Of a stretch of DNA of 64,000 nt, positions 8,731 through 19,689 are shown piece after piece (within the stretch, counting starts at the first letter, position 1; every line of letters begins with the position of its first letter). The position numbers were made by a program, and so were the translations under genes. The notes under the pieces are model-generated. The model worked only from the letters and a program-made list of their open reading frames with translations. It made no database searches and was not told the origin of the DNA. The DNA is from Poecilobothrus nobilitatus (Eukaryota > Arthropoda > Insecta > Diptera > Dolichopodidae): positions 250,098,901 through 250,162,900 of the forward strand of contig OX352772.1 of the NCBI GenBank assembly GCA_947095535.1, in the 5' to 3' direction.

Positions 8731-11700
8731 ATACCCTACACCTAAAGTTTAGGGTATATTAACTTTGGTATGTAACCACCAAAAGGAAGCGAGTTAGATA
8801 TAGACATGTATATATATTCTGAATCAGGATCACCTCCTGAGTCGATTTAACGATGTCCATCCGTCCGTCCGTCCGTCGGTTTACACGATAACTCAAAAAC
8901 TAATGAAGCTATCTTGATGAAATTTATATAGTAGGTTACTAATTACGAAAGAAAGACTAAGTTCGAATCTGGACAAAATCCGTCCATGGGTTCGGATTCT
9001 GGAAGCTTCCGAATGATTTCGGAGCAAACGAGATTATCTCCAAAACCAACAAAGATAGAACCTTTAAATTTTGTACAATGATGTTCCTTCCCGTTCGATT
9101 TATGTCTCTGAAATTTAAGAGGATTTGGTCCATAGGTTTGGGTTTTTGGAAGCTTCCGAAAGAGCAGCAGAGCAAATGAGATTATCTCCAAAACCAACAA
9201 AGATAGAACCTTTAAATTTTGTACAATGATGTTCCTTCCCGTTCAATTTATGTCTCTGAAATTTAAGAGGATTTGGTCAATGGGTTTGGATTTGGAAGCT
9301 TCCGAACGAGCATCAGAGCAAATGAGATTATCTCCAAAACCAACTAAGATATAACCTTTAAATTTTGTACAATGATGTTCCTTCCCGTTCGATTTATGTC
9401 TCTGAAATTTAAGAGGATTTGGTCCATGGGTTTGGATTTAGAAGCTTCCGAACGAGCACCAGAGCAAATGAGATTACCTCCAAAACCAACAAATATATAA
9501 CCTTTAAATTTTGTACAATGATGTTCCTTCCCGTTCGATTTATGTCTCTGAAATTTAAGAGGATTTGGTCAATGGGTTTGGATTTGGAAGCTTCCGAACG
9601 AGCAAATGAGATTACCTCCAAAACCAACAAAGATATAACCTTTAAATTTGGCAGAGTGGTGTTCTTTCATGTTTTATTTAAGTCTATGAAATGTGAGAAG
9701 ATTTGGTCCATGGGTTCGGATTTTGGAAGCTTCCTAACGAGCCCCAGAGCAAACGAGATTATCTCCAAAACCAACAAAGATAGAACCTTTAAATTTTGTA
9801 CAATGATGTTCCTTCCCGTTCGATTTATGTCTCTGAAATTTAAGAGGATTTGGTCCATGGGTTTGGATTTGGAAGCTTCCGAACGAGCACCAGAGCAAAA
9901 GAGGTTACCTCCAAAACCAACAAAGATATAACCTTTAAATTTGGCAGAGTGGTGTTCCTTCATGTTTTATTTAAGTCTCTGAAATGTGAGAGGTTTTGGT
10001 TCATGGGTTCGGATTTTGGAAGCTTCCGAACGAGCCCCAGAGCAAACGAGATTATCTCCAAAACCAACAAAGATAAAACCTTTAAATTTTGTACAATGAT
10101 GTTCCTTCCCGTTCGATTTATGTCTCTGAAATTTAAGAGGATTTGGTCCATGGGTTTGGGTTTTGGAAGCTTCCGAACGAGCACCAGAGCAAATGAGATT
10201 ACCTCCAAAACCAACAAAGATATAACCTTTAAATTTGGCAGAGTGGTGTTCTTTCATGTTTTATTTAAGTCTCTGAAATTTAAGAGGATTTGGTCAATGG
10301 GTTTGGATTTGGAAGCTTCCGAACGAGCACCAGAGCAAATGAGATTATCTCCAAAACCAACTAAGATATAACCATTAAATTTTGTACAATGATGTTCCTT
10401 CCCGTTCGATTTATGTCTCTGAAATTTAAGAGGATTTGATCCATGGGTTTGGATTTGGAAGCTTCCGAACGAGCAAATGAGATTACCTCCAAAACCAACA
10501 AAGATATAACCTTTAAATTTGGCAGAGTGGTGTTCTTTCATGTTTTATTTAAGTCTCTGAAATGTGAGAGGATTTGGTTAATGGGTTCGGATTTTGGAAG
10601 CTTCCGAACGAGCCCCAAAGCAAACGAGATTATCTCCAAAACCAACAAAGATAGAACCTTTAAATTTTGTACAATGATGTTCCTTCCCGTTCAATTTACG
10701 TCTCTGAAATTTAAGAGGATTTGGTCAATGGGTTTGGATTTGGAAGCTTCCGAACGAGCACCAGAGCAAATGAGATTACTTCCAAAACCAACAAAGATAT
10801 AACCTTTAAATTTGGCAGAGTGGTGTTCTTTCATGTTTTATTTAAGTCTCTGAAATGTGAGAGGATTTGGTTCATGGGTTCGGATTTTGGAAGCTTCCGC
10901 ACGAGCCCCAGAGCAAACGAGATTATCTCCAAAACCAACAAAGATATAACCTTTAAATTTGGCAGAGTGGTGTTCTTTCATGTTTTATTTAAGTCTCTGA
11001 AATGTGAGAGGATTTGGTTCATGGGTTCGGATTTTGGAAGCTTCCGAACGAGCCCCAGAGCAAACGAGATTATCTCCAAAACCAAGAAAGATAAAACCTT
11101 TAAATTCTGTACAATGATGTTCCTTCCCGTTCGACTTATGTCTCTGAAATTTAAGAGGATTTGCTCCACGGGTTTGGGTTTTGGAAGCTTCCGAACGAGC
11201 ACCAGAGCAAATGAGATTATCTCCAAAACCAACAAAGATAGAACCTTTAAATTTTGTACAATTATGTTCCTTCCCGTTCAATTTATGTCTCTGAAATTTA
11301 AGAGGATTTGGTCAATGGGTTTGGATTTGGAAGCTTCCGAACGACCACCAGAGCAAATGAGATTATCTCCAAAACCAACTAAGATATAACCTTTAAATTT
11401 GGCAGAGTGGTGTTCTTTCGTGTTTTATTTAAGTCTCTGAAATGTGAGAGGATTTGGTTCATGGGTTCGGATTTTGGAAGCTTCCGAACGAGCCCCAGAG
11501 CAAACGAGATTATCTCCAAAACCAAGAAAGATAAAACCTTTAAATTTTGTACAATGATGTTCCTTCCCGTTCGACTTATGTCTCTGAAATTTAAGAGGAT
11601 TTGCTCCATGGGTTTGGGTTTTGGAAGCTTCCGAACGAGCACCAGAGCAAATGCGATTACCTCCAAAACCAACAAAGATATAACCTTTAAATTTGGCAGA

Positions 11701-13377
11701 GTGGTGTTCTTTCATGTTTTATTTAAGTCTCTGAAATGTGAGAGAATTTGGTTCATGGGTTCGGATTTTGGAAGCTTCCGCACGAGCCCCAGAGCAAACG
11801 AGATTATCTCCAAAACCAACAAAGATATAACCTTTAAATTTGGCAGAGTGGTGTTCTTTCATGTTTTATTTAAGTCTCTGAAATTTGAGAGGATTTGGTT
11901 CATGGGTTCGGATTTTGGAAGCTTCCGAACGAGCCCCAGAGCAAACGAGATTATCTCCAAAACCAAGAAATATAAAACCTTTAAATTTTGTACAATGATC
12001 TTCCTTCCCGTTCGATTTATGTCTCTGAAATTTAAGAGGATTTGGTCCATGGGTTTGGATTTGGAAGCTTCCGAACGAGCACCAGAGCAAATGAGATTAT
12101 CTCCAAAACGAACTAAGATATAACCTTTAAATTTTGTACAATGATGTTCCTTCCCGTTCGATTTATGTCGCTGAAATTTAAGAGGATTTGGTCCATGAGT
12201 TTGGATTTGGAAGCTTCCGAACGAGCACCAGAGCAAATGAGATTATCTCCAAAACCAACAAAGATAGAACCTTTAAATTTTGTACAATGATGCTCCTTCC
12301 CGTTCAATTTAAGTCTCTGAAATGTGAGAGGATTTGGTCCATGGATTTGAAAGCTTCCGAACGAGCCCCAGAGCAAATGAGATTATCTCCAAAAACAACA
12401 AATATATAACCTTTAAATTTGGCTGAGTGGTGTTTTTTCATGTTTGATTTAGGTCTCTAAAATTTGAGAGGATTTGGCCATGGGTTTAAATTTGAAAGGA
12501 TTTGAACCGTGGATTCGGGTTTTGGAAGCTTCCGAACGAGCCCCAGAGCAAATGAGATTATCTCCAAAACCAATAAATATATAACCTTTACTTTTGGCAG
12601 AAATGTGTTCTTTCATGTTTGATTTAGGTCTCTGAAATTTGAGAGGATTTGGGCCATGGGTTCGGATTTTGAAAGCTTCCGAACGAGCCTCAGAGGAAAT
12701 TATATTATCTCCAAATGCAACAAGGATACAACCTTTAAATTAGGCAGAATGGTGTTCCTTCATGTTTGATTTATGTTTCTGAAATTTGTGAGGATTTGGT
12801 CCATGAGTTCAAATCTTGGAAGCTTCCGGACGAGCCCCAGAGCAAACGAGTATATCTCCACAACCAACAAAGATAGAACTTTTATTTTTAGTACAAAGGT
12901 GTTCTGTTATGTTTCCTTTTCTGTAAAATTGGAAACTGACATTTGAAAGAATTTCAACCATGGGTTCGTATTTTGGAAACTTCCGGACGAGCACAAGAGC
13001 AACGGGCATATCTCCAAAACCAACAAAAGTAGAACCTTTAAATTTAATAGAATGGTGTTCTGGCAAGTTTTCTTTATGTTCCTGAGATGGATTCGATGAA
13101 TTGGAGTGGCAATTCGGGTAGCTGACACAAACCTCCCAAGGACTACCAATCTTCGAAAATAATGAAGATAGAAACTTAAAATTTTATACAAGGGTGTCAA
13201 GCATATCCCAAGCGGATGCCTCTTTTACGTTCTTGAAATTCGAGTTGAATAAGACAGAAAAGGGAAGAAGTTCAAGCAGCTGCCAAAAACACTTATGGAT
13301 TTTTAATTTAATTCGAATTATTCAGGTGTAGGGTATTAATAAGTCGGTTGCATCGGCTTACTGTTACATTTACTTGT
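8731..13377 (+). mobile_element. HINE / DINE-1-like non-autonomous Helentron with expanded central repeat
   Basis: The 5' end matches the organisation of Drosophila INE-1/DINE-1: ATACCCTACACC at 8731, a small palindrome TACCCT...AGGGTA (8732-8756), GTATGTAACCACC, AAGGAAGCG, a TATATATATTCTGAATCAGG block and a (GTCC)n run at ~8854-8877. The 3' end has GGTGTAGGGTAT (13325-13336), the inverse of the 5' terminus, then a hairpin TAAGTCGG-TTGCA-TCGGCTTA (13340-13360) and a T-rich border, as expected of Helentron-type ends. The body is a ~4.1-kb tandem array. There is no coding capacity; such elements move by rolling-circle Rep/helicase proteins supplied in trans. Confidence 0.85.
8985..13075 (+). 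repeat. Central tandem array, ~146-bp unit, about 28 copies
   Basis: Each unit carries GGAAGCTTCCGAACGAGC, then GAGATTATCTCCAAAACCAA, an ACCTTTAAATTT block, a TTCCTTCCCGTTCGATTTATG-like or TTCTTTCATGTTTTATTTAAG variant, and AAATTTAAGAGGATTTGGTC. Spacing of the GGAAGCTTCC box is ~143-150 bases from ~9001 to ~12820. At least two unit types alternate (TTTTGTACAATGATG versus TTTGGCAGAGTGGTG). The middle is most homogeneous and the right end (after 12400) most diverged, as expected for arrays homogenised by unequal exchange. A HindIII site lies in almost every unit. Confidence 0.95.
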
Positions 13378-13440
13378 TTTTTTTTTATTTATACAATTTG
13401 TCTTGCGAATCTATACTCGTATTTGGAATTAACTGAATAA

Positions 13441-13562
13441 ATCTGAAAAGTTAAAAAATTTAAATAAAAAAAAAAATATTTAATGTGTAAATTTTTTATT
13501 TTAACTTTTTTTTTATTTATACAATTTTTCTTGCGAGTATATACTTGTATTTGGAATTAACT
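13441..13562. repeat. Uninterrupted copy (A'B') of the HINE target: paralogous empty site
   Basis: A' (13441-13510) matches 8658-8730 and B' (13511-13562) matches 13381-13434. In A'B' the two halves join through an unbroken T-run at 13505-13514, exactly where the HINE is inserted in the other copy. Confidence 0.75.
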
Positions 13563-13861
13563 CAAACTGAGCCATATTCCATCCCGTCCCAAATATTTGA
13601 AATAGAAGCCCTTGCTGTTAAGTTGATTTAATTCTTCCTCCGACACTACTTGTTTGGGGAAGTTCCCATAAAAAAATAATGCCTTTTGTTGAATCTTCCA
13701 TTGGGCATGTTACCTTACATAGAACCACCTGCTGACCTCTTTTAGTTTTTAGAAATTTCCATTCTTTTACCTTGTACATCACGTTCTTCACCAGTGCATC
13801 TATCGTTTCGTAACTCTCTTGATCCCCTTTTCCAATTGCTACGAGATTGTCTATAAATTCC
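13557..13861 (-). pseudogene. Minus-strand unknown Polinton gene fragment
   Basis: Reading minus from 13861 gives a frame with EFIDNLVAIGKGDQESYETI, VMYKVKEWKFLKTKRGQQVV and CKVTCPMEDSTKGIIFLW. After a frameshift near 13670 it continues LPKQVVSEEELNQLNSKGFY, FKYLGRDGIW to a TAA at 13557-13559. A pyrimidine-rich TTCATTTAG lies just before the first codon on that strand, so 13861 could be a splice acceptor and the true start upstream. I cannot name the family. The KTKRGQ...LP...LN pattern recalls small element-encoded proteins of insects, but that is an impression only. Confidence 0.45.
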
Positions 13862-14056
13862 TAAATGAAAATAAAATATAAAATAAATAATTTAAAAAAT
13901 TTTTTTAAATTTAAAAATTACTTATCATTATTTTCTTTTGATACTGCTACTAGTATTGTTATTTAAATTAAGAACTCAATTGATGGAAATAAAAGTTTTG
14001 TCTTTATTTTGTACTTTTTCTACCATAGTTTAAATTATTTTAATAAATACAATCAA
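13862..14056. other. AT-rich spacer, nothing recognised
   Basis: Extremely AT-rich. If the minus-strand gene at 13557-13861 has an intron, it would lie here; no convincing upstream exon is visible. Confidence 0.4.
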
Positions 14057-14700
14057 TTATTTTAACAAGGAACTAAGCATATGAGAAATTGGAACACTCC
14101 TAAATTCCTTTGTTAGAATAATAAATCTTTTTTAACAGTTCAAAAGGTCTTTTCAAAAATAAATACCATTAGCTATTTAACAAGGAACTAAACATATAAG
14201 GAAATTTAAAACACTCCTAAATTCCTTTGTTAAATCATAATTTTTTCTAATAATTTATAAATTCATATTGTTGTAATCTTATAAACACACCTATAGAACA
14301 TGACTTTGGCATGATGGAATTTAATTCCAATCTTATTAAATTTCCTTATTCTATAGAACTCTTTTTTATCAGCTTAAAAGTTCTTGTCAATAATAAATAC
14401 TACTAATTATTCAACAAGGAACTAAACATATGAGGAAATTTAAACGCTCCTAAGTTGTTTTGTTAGAACATGACATTTGGCAAACAAGGAACTAAACATA
14501 TGAGGAAATTTAAATGCTCCTCAATTGTTTTGTCGAACATGACTTTTGGCACGACGGAATTTAATTGCAATCAAATTTCTTTGTTAGAAGATGAAATCTT
14601 TTTTTATCAACTCAAAAGCCATTTCAATAATAAATACCATTAATTATTTAACAAGGAACTAAACATATGAGGAAATTTAAACCCTCCTAACGAAGTAACG
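14057..14700. repeat. Dispersed hairpin-forming repeats (AACAAGGAACTAAACATATG family)
   Basis: Five copies of AACAAGGAACTAAACATATG-AGGAAATTTAAA lie at about 14065, 14180, 14412, 14483 and 14650. Several are followed by CTCCTAAATTCCTTTGTTA, whose 3' part is the inverse of TAACAAGGAA, so each copy can fold into a hairpin of roughly 55 bases. A second block (GACTTTTGGCA-GA-GGAATTTAATT) recurs at ~14300 and ~14540. No gene is present. Confidence 0.7.
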
Positions 14701-14702
14701 AA

Positions 14703-15090
14703 GATTTGTTGTCGTGGTTTAAAGATGCAATAAACGAAATTGTAGAATATTCACTCCGGAACGTTAACGCAGATGATCTAATTGGAATAACGTTTTTTGG
14801 ACAAAATTTTCAAGAACGAACACCGGGTTGGATTAGCTACGAACCAGCAAGCACCATGAAGTTTGAAGATATATGGGAATTAATTTATAAAATATTTAAA
14901 GTAATTCCGAGCGGTTGCACACTGATTCATTTGAGCTTACTACTACTATCGTTAATCTGCCCACAGGAACCGGCCGAGGTAAAAAATATTTTACGTTTGA
15001 AGAAGATAGCTTGAAACGAAAAGGAGGGGTGACTATTAAAAGCAAGGACAATCTATGTTTGTATCGGTCTGTAGTTGTTGGCAAAGCAGT
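14703..15090 (+). pseudogene. Protein-primed DNA polymerase B, N-terminal fragment (first Polinton)
   Basis: Frames at 14706-15014 and 14915-15090 together give WFKDAINEIVEYSLRNVNAD, LIGITFFGQNF, then after a frameshift near 14900 FTFEEDSLKRKGG and IKSKDNLCLYRSVVVGKA. The same order occurs at the start of the second polymerase (SLIKDTIHQIIRIAVKDVNS, KIGLTFCGESF, LKRKGIITIKNSDNLCLPRA). This N-terminal region precedes the exonuclease in Polinton polymerases. It ends at ~15090, where the structural gene of the second Polinton starts, so the rest was lost at the junction. Confidence 0.75.
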
Positions 15091-15099
15091 GATTCATCT

Positions 15100-15259
15100 A
15101 TGAAATATTATCCAAAAAATTTATTATTATCTTTTACAAATAAAATGAATAAATACATGTGTGATTCAAAGTGGAAAGTCGGTATTTCAGAAATGTATGT
15201 TAATAATTTCGTTCCAAATGCGTACGGTGAAGAATGGGAAAAAAGTACTCAAATATTTA
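15100..15259 (+). pseudogene. Polinton structural protein, N-terminal part (split by LINE)
   Basis: From ATG 15100: MKYYPKNLLLSFTNKMNKYM then CDSKWKVGISEMYVNNFVP. This pattern, an N-x-x-x-x-F-x-x-K-L opening followed by a W-x-V-G-L/I-x-E motif, is the start of a Polinton protein usually found near the capsid genes and taken to be a virion component. The frame runs into the 3' tail of a minus-strand LINE at about 15256. The matching C-terminus is at 18960-19666. Confidence 0.6.
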
Positions 15260-15538
15260 TTTTATTTTATGTTATTTATAATTTATCACAAGAGAGCTTA
15301 AAGCTCGTACAGAGTATTTAATTAATTATGTGTTATCTTACAAAACTAGTTATCAAGTAAGTGGTTGTTACAAAATAGATAATTAAAAAAAACAACATAA
15401 GAGAGAAAAAAGAGAATTACTAACTAAGAAACAAAAGCAAAAATAAAACTATTCTCAGAGATGATATAAATTTAACTGAATTCAAAATTTAAATTAAAAA
15501 AAAAAACAAATAAAAAAGAAAACAAAAAATGCAATTTC

Positions 15539-18219
15539 TTAATTATTTTGATTGAAGTATAAGTCAATATATTTATGTTTTAACCAATTCTTCAATTTGC
15601 TGTAAGATATATCTTTATATGCATTTGGTATATTATTATAAAGAGCGATACCTGTATTCATAATTGGTTCTAAGCCGTTTAAATTATGCCCAACGATGAA
15701 GCGGATTTGCTGAGCAGATCTAGTGCTGTAACTATGTATTTCTTGATTTGTTATGAGACGAGTGTTAGTTTTTATGTTGTCATTAGCCATATTGTGTATG
15801 TGAAGTATTTGTGTTACATATTTTAGGTCAATTAATTTTAAAATGTTATATTTTTGATGTATAGTATTAGGTTCGTCGATCATGATCAAACAAGTTCTTA
15901 ATAGCTTTGTTTTGAATTATTTGTAATGTGGTTATATTTCTCAAAAATGTGTTTCCCCATATACCAATACCATATGTTATTATATTGTAAAACAGCATGT
16001 GGAACACTGATATTTTCAGAAGCATAAATTTAGTTTTATTCACATTTACAGTTATCACACATTACAGTTCACATCCATTTATGTATTATGCCCATGTCTT
16101 GGTTTACAGAATTTGTTAAGCTGTCTTCACTGTACACTATGGCAATATAATCAGCATATAGAAATGATTTGCAATGAAGATTTAATCTTCCAAAGCTATT
16201 CATATAACATGTGAACAACATTGGACCAAGTGAACTACCTTGGAATACTCCAAACTCTATGTCTTATACTTTATTATTACTTTTGACTTCATCTTTAACA
16301 GCATATTGCTTTCTGTTCTCTAAGTAATTTTTAAACCAATTGTATTCGTTACCAACTACTCCTAATCCAAGTAGGATTTTTAGCAGAATTTTTCTATCTA
16401 CAGTATCAAATACCTTGGTTAGGTCAAAGAATACAATACAGATTTTTTTATTACTGCTAATCATACTTTGGAAATATGCAACGAGATCAAATAAAGCGGC
16501 AACTGTATTTGATTTTTCAGTAAAGCCGTATTGAGATTTACATATTAGATTATTTGTTCTTAAATATTCAGATAGTTGCATATTAATATAGGTCTCAATT
16601 ATTTTGCTTAAAACCGAAACAATAGAAATTGATCGAAAATTATTAATATCAGTTCTAACTCCGGTTTTTTTGTAAATAGGTACCACTTTGTTTATTTTTA
16701 AGCCGTCTGGCATTTTACAATCTTTTATTAATGCGTTTATCAGATTCTTAGTCGGCTCAGCTAACTTGTATTTAAAGGTTTTAAGTATTGAAATACTAAT
16801 TTCGTCGACGCCTGCACTGTGTGTTGAATTCAATTTATCTAGTAGTTTTTTTTTATTATCCAAACTAATGTATTCGAATCGTAATCTTGAGCGAGTACAA
16901 TAAGTGGGCATATAAATAGAATTAAAATCTTTCGCTAATTTGCCTCCGACGGAGCAATAAATATTGTTGAACTCATTAATTTTATTTTTTTCAGTTGTAT
17001 ATTCAAATAACTCTGAAAAAAATAATTTTTATTTTTGCTGGCTTCCCCGTCACTAATAACTTCTTTAACCGCATTCCACGTTTTCTGTTGATTGCCGAGA
17101 CAGCTATTAAACTGGAATGAATCATACTCTCTACGTTTACTTCTTTTTGTAGCAGTTAATTTATTCAACAAAAAGTGATACTTAATCTTTTAAATGTATG
17201 TTGTCAATATTTTGCCTATATTTTTTGTACCAATAGTTTTTTATTTTAATCAGTTGCCTGCATTCGTGATCTATCCATGGACTACTAAATTTTTCGTTTA
17301 CTTTATGTAATTTTATTTCTGTTGAGAGAGATGTGCAATTTTATAATTTATCTACTACTTGTTTACTGATCACATCGACATCACTAGCCAATGTGTCAAA
17401 TTGGCAGTTTGTTGTCTGACTTTTTAATTTGTTTACATTTAATAATTTTTTATTGTACATATGTACTGTTTTGTTTATAAATTTGTAATCTTCCATCTCA
17501 AGTAGTATCATATTATGATCTGATAAATCAGTAGGTAAGTAAGTAATTAACTATTTCTTATCAAAAATATTTTTTAAAACATGATCTAAACACGAACCTG
17601 AACTTGGCCTGGTAACAGATTTATCGCAGAAATAGAAACCGGATGTTTCAACTATATTCTGATATTCACACATCTTATCATCAGAAGTTCTAAGATTAAA
17701 ATTAAAATCACCCACAACTATAGTGTTTTTCCTACTCATTTCTTCTAGAAGTGGCTCAAACCAGTTGAAAAATTTTTGTAATTACTATTATCGGGTGGTC
17801 TATATATTAGTGTAACAGCGGTAGTAATTGTTTTGAACTTGACTTTAATTGAAATCATGCTACTCGTCACAAAAAGTATTTATGGTTTCAAAGTTCATTG
17901 AATTATGAACAAAAGCTGGAACACCTCCTCCTTTTCTGTTTTTGCGGCAAGAAACTATTTTATCGTAATGTGGAATATTTACTAAATCGATATCCTCATC
18001 ACGTATCCATGATTCAGTGAACAAAATTAAGTGAATAGTTGTGTTTAAATTATCAAGTATGGCTTTTATATCATCGACTTTGTTTTTAAGTCTTCTAACA
18101 TTTAAACATATCATTTTTAGAGAATTTGGTTCAAAAAAATTAATACAATTTATATCATCTATATTTTTAATATGGGTATTCAAAGGTAATGTATTGTAAT
18201 CTAAATTATTATTGAACAT
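15539..18219 (-). pseudogene. LINE ORF2 (endonuclease and reverse transcriptase), broken
   Basis: From the minus-strand start at 18219 the endonuclease begins with MICLNVRRLKNKVDDIKAIL, LILFTESWI and RKGGGVPAFVHNS (to 17860). After breaks it continues at 17739 with VVGDFNFN and SGSCLDHVLKN. A linker lies at 16935-17171. The RT lies at 16264-16911: ADEI-type SAGVDEIS, VPIYKKTGVRTDINNFRSIS, SQYGFTEKSNT, FFDLTKVFDTVDR. The catalytic box near 16155 reads YADYIAIV instead of YADD, a loss of one catalytic Asp. The C-terminal tail is at 15539-15889. At least five frame breaks are present. Confidence 0.8.
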
Positions 18220-18402
18220 TAAATTTTTCTAAGTTTTATTTGATAAAATTCTTATTTTTTTTGAGTTTTCATTTTCTTTTACAAGTACCTTACCCTCTTC
18301 TACCCATACGTACTTCAATATTTTTTGCTTTTTCAGATCTCTTGCTTTTTTATGTAATAAGCCGAAATATGGTGTTAAGCGATCATTAATAAAATTTATT
18401 TA

Positions 18403-18939
18403 TTATTTGTTATATTTCCGTTGTTTAATCAATTCAATTTCAATTGTATTGAGTTCGTTTTGATCTTTTAGAATAGCAATTTCATTCGTAAGTTGAACAT
18501 TTTCTTCTATGAGTGTATCTAGGATTTCTTTAAACTCTTGAATATCATTTTTAGTCTGGGCAAATGCATTGTCATGAATTGACTGCTTATTTATAATTTC
18601 CTCGAGCTTTACTAGTATATCAGACCCAACCGTATTAGAAGTTATATCCTGTATCAAAAGATCATATCCTATATCAAAAGAGTTTGACTTACTGGCCAAT
18701 AAATTAGTTGTAATAAGCTTATTATTGGCACTGATTGATTTACGTAGAGCGTGTAGTATAATAGCAGAACTAAACCAAATTTCACTAGAATCCTCGTATA
18801 GCTTGTTGCTCTCTTCAATTTCTAGGCCAGTGCAGCGACTATGGAACCATTTTTTACAGTCCCCATCGCATTGAATTGCCTTTTCCTTTTTAAAATTAAT
18901 TATTTTATTGCACTTAGTACAAGATAACTTGTTTACCAT
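18403..18939 (-). CDS. LINE ORF1 with PHD-type zinc finger and coiled coil
   Basis: An intact 178-codon frame starting MVNKLSCTKCNKI. The first 60 residues show C-x2-C, C-x3-C (CDGDC), W-F-H-x3-C, the spacing of a PHD finger as found in ORF1 of CR1/L2-group LINEs. The last cysteine pair is degraded (EIWFSSAII where W-x-C would be expected). Residues ~110-175 are rich in Glu, Lys, Leu and Ile at heptad-like spacing, suggesting a coiled coil. The product is thought to bind LINE RNA and form a multimer. It is upstream of ORF2 with a gap of about 180 bases. Confidence 0.75.
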   Translation of the reverse strand: MVNKLSCTKCNKIINFKKEKAIQCDGDCKKWFHSRCTGLEIEESNKLYEDSSEIWFSSAIILHALRKSISANNKLITTNLLASKSNSFDIGYDLLIQDITSNTVGSDILVKLEEIINKQSIHDNAFAQTKNDIQEFKEILDTLIEENVQLTNEIAILKDQNELNTIEIELIKQRKYNK

Positions 18940-18959
18940 TTTGACGTTTTGACGTTTTT

Positions 18960-19666
18960 TTTATTTATTAAAGGTATGCAGAAAGATATGATAGGAGTTG
19001 GAACATCATATATTCCATACATAGAAAAACAAATGATATGCGACTGGAAAGTTTTTCTACTACCAACACTAATTCAAAATATACGCCCACTTAATAGGTT
19101 TACGAGAAAAGAAGTTGAACGACAGTTGATTTAAGGAATTTTTAATTTTATAAACGATGAAGTTCATTATAAACAATCAGCAAAACCTGAGGAGATGCCT
19201 AAAAATATAAGTTACACTACAATATGTGTTATTATGTGGGCCTAAAATAGATATAAAAATAAGAGCAAATTACGCTTATACCCTCGAAGGTCTTTTGACA
19301 ACATGTTTCAATCAAGTATCTTCTAAAGTTACAGATTTTAAAAAATATAAATCACGTGTAATAGAAACTTTCAAAACTTTTATAGATAGTGTACAATTGA
19401 TTCCCATTATTAAACCAGATATGTTTTTTATATACACAGACATAATTGAACCGCAAAAAATAGGTGATAAAGATGTAAGGTGTTTAAAATCTGTTAACAT
19501 ACAAAATTCTTTCACTGATACTGTAAAAGAATTCAGTAATATTCAAAATTGCAATGTGGAGAAATCATTTAATAACATTGCATTACTTTTATGGGATAAA
19601 TATGGATACAAAATAAACTTTTCCAATAGTTCAATTCCAACAAAAATTGTATTACATTTTAAATAA
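18960..19666 (+). pseudogene. Polinton structural protein, C-terminal part (split by LINE)
   Basis: Frame 18973-19134 (SYIPYIEKQMICDW, NRFTRKEVERQLI) is followed after a stop and a frameshift by 19226-19666. The C-terminal section has FFIYTDIIEPQKIGDKDVRC, LKSVNIQ, then YGYKINFSNSSIPTKIVLHF to TAA. The YTDI-EPQ-GD block and the final LHF are the conserved C-terminus of the same Polinton protein whose N-terminus (W-x-V-G) lies at 15100. The order and frame loss on both sides show one gene split by the LINE. Confidence 0.6.
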
Positions 19667-19689
19667 AATAAATTATTCTTTATTCTTTT

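Larger units (their letters stand above)
15260..18955 (-). mobile_element. PHD-finger LINE (CR1/L2-like), nearly full length
   Basis: Minus-strand non-LTR retrotransposon. Its 5' end near 18955 carries the short direct repeat ACGTCAAAACGTCAAA just before the ORF1 start. ORF1 has a PHD-type zinc finger; ORF2 has endonuclease and RT pieces. The 3' UTR is A-rich on the plus strand (15370-15530) and the tail, read minus, is AATAAAATAAAATAAA-like at ~15256-15275. It interrupts a Polinton structural gene. A target duplication cannot be fixed because both flanks are TTTATT-rich. Confidence 0.8.

Noticed and set aside
8943..12410. Many long open frames on both strands (70-238 codons)
   Set aside because: They are read-through of the ~146-bp tandem repeat; both strands are open at once and the peptides simply repeat the unit.
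8985..13075. Regularly spaced repeats resembling a CRISPR array
   Set aside because: The whole unit repeats; there are no unique spacers, and the context is a eukaryotic HINE.
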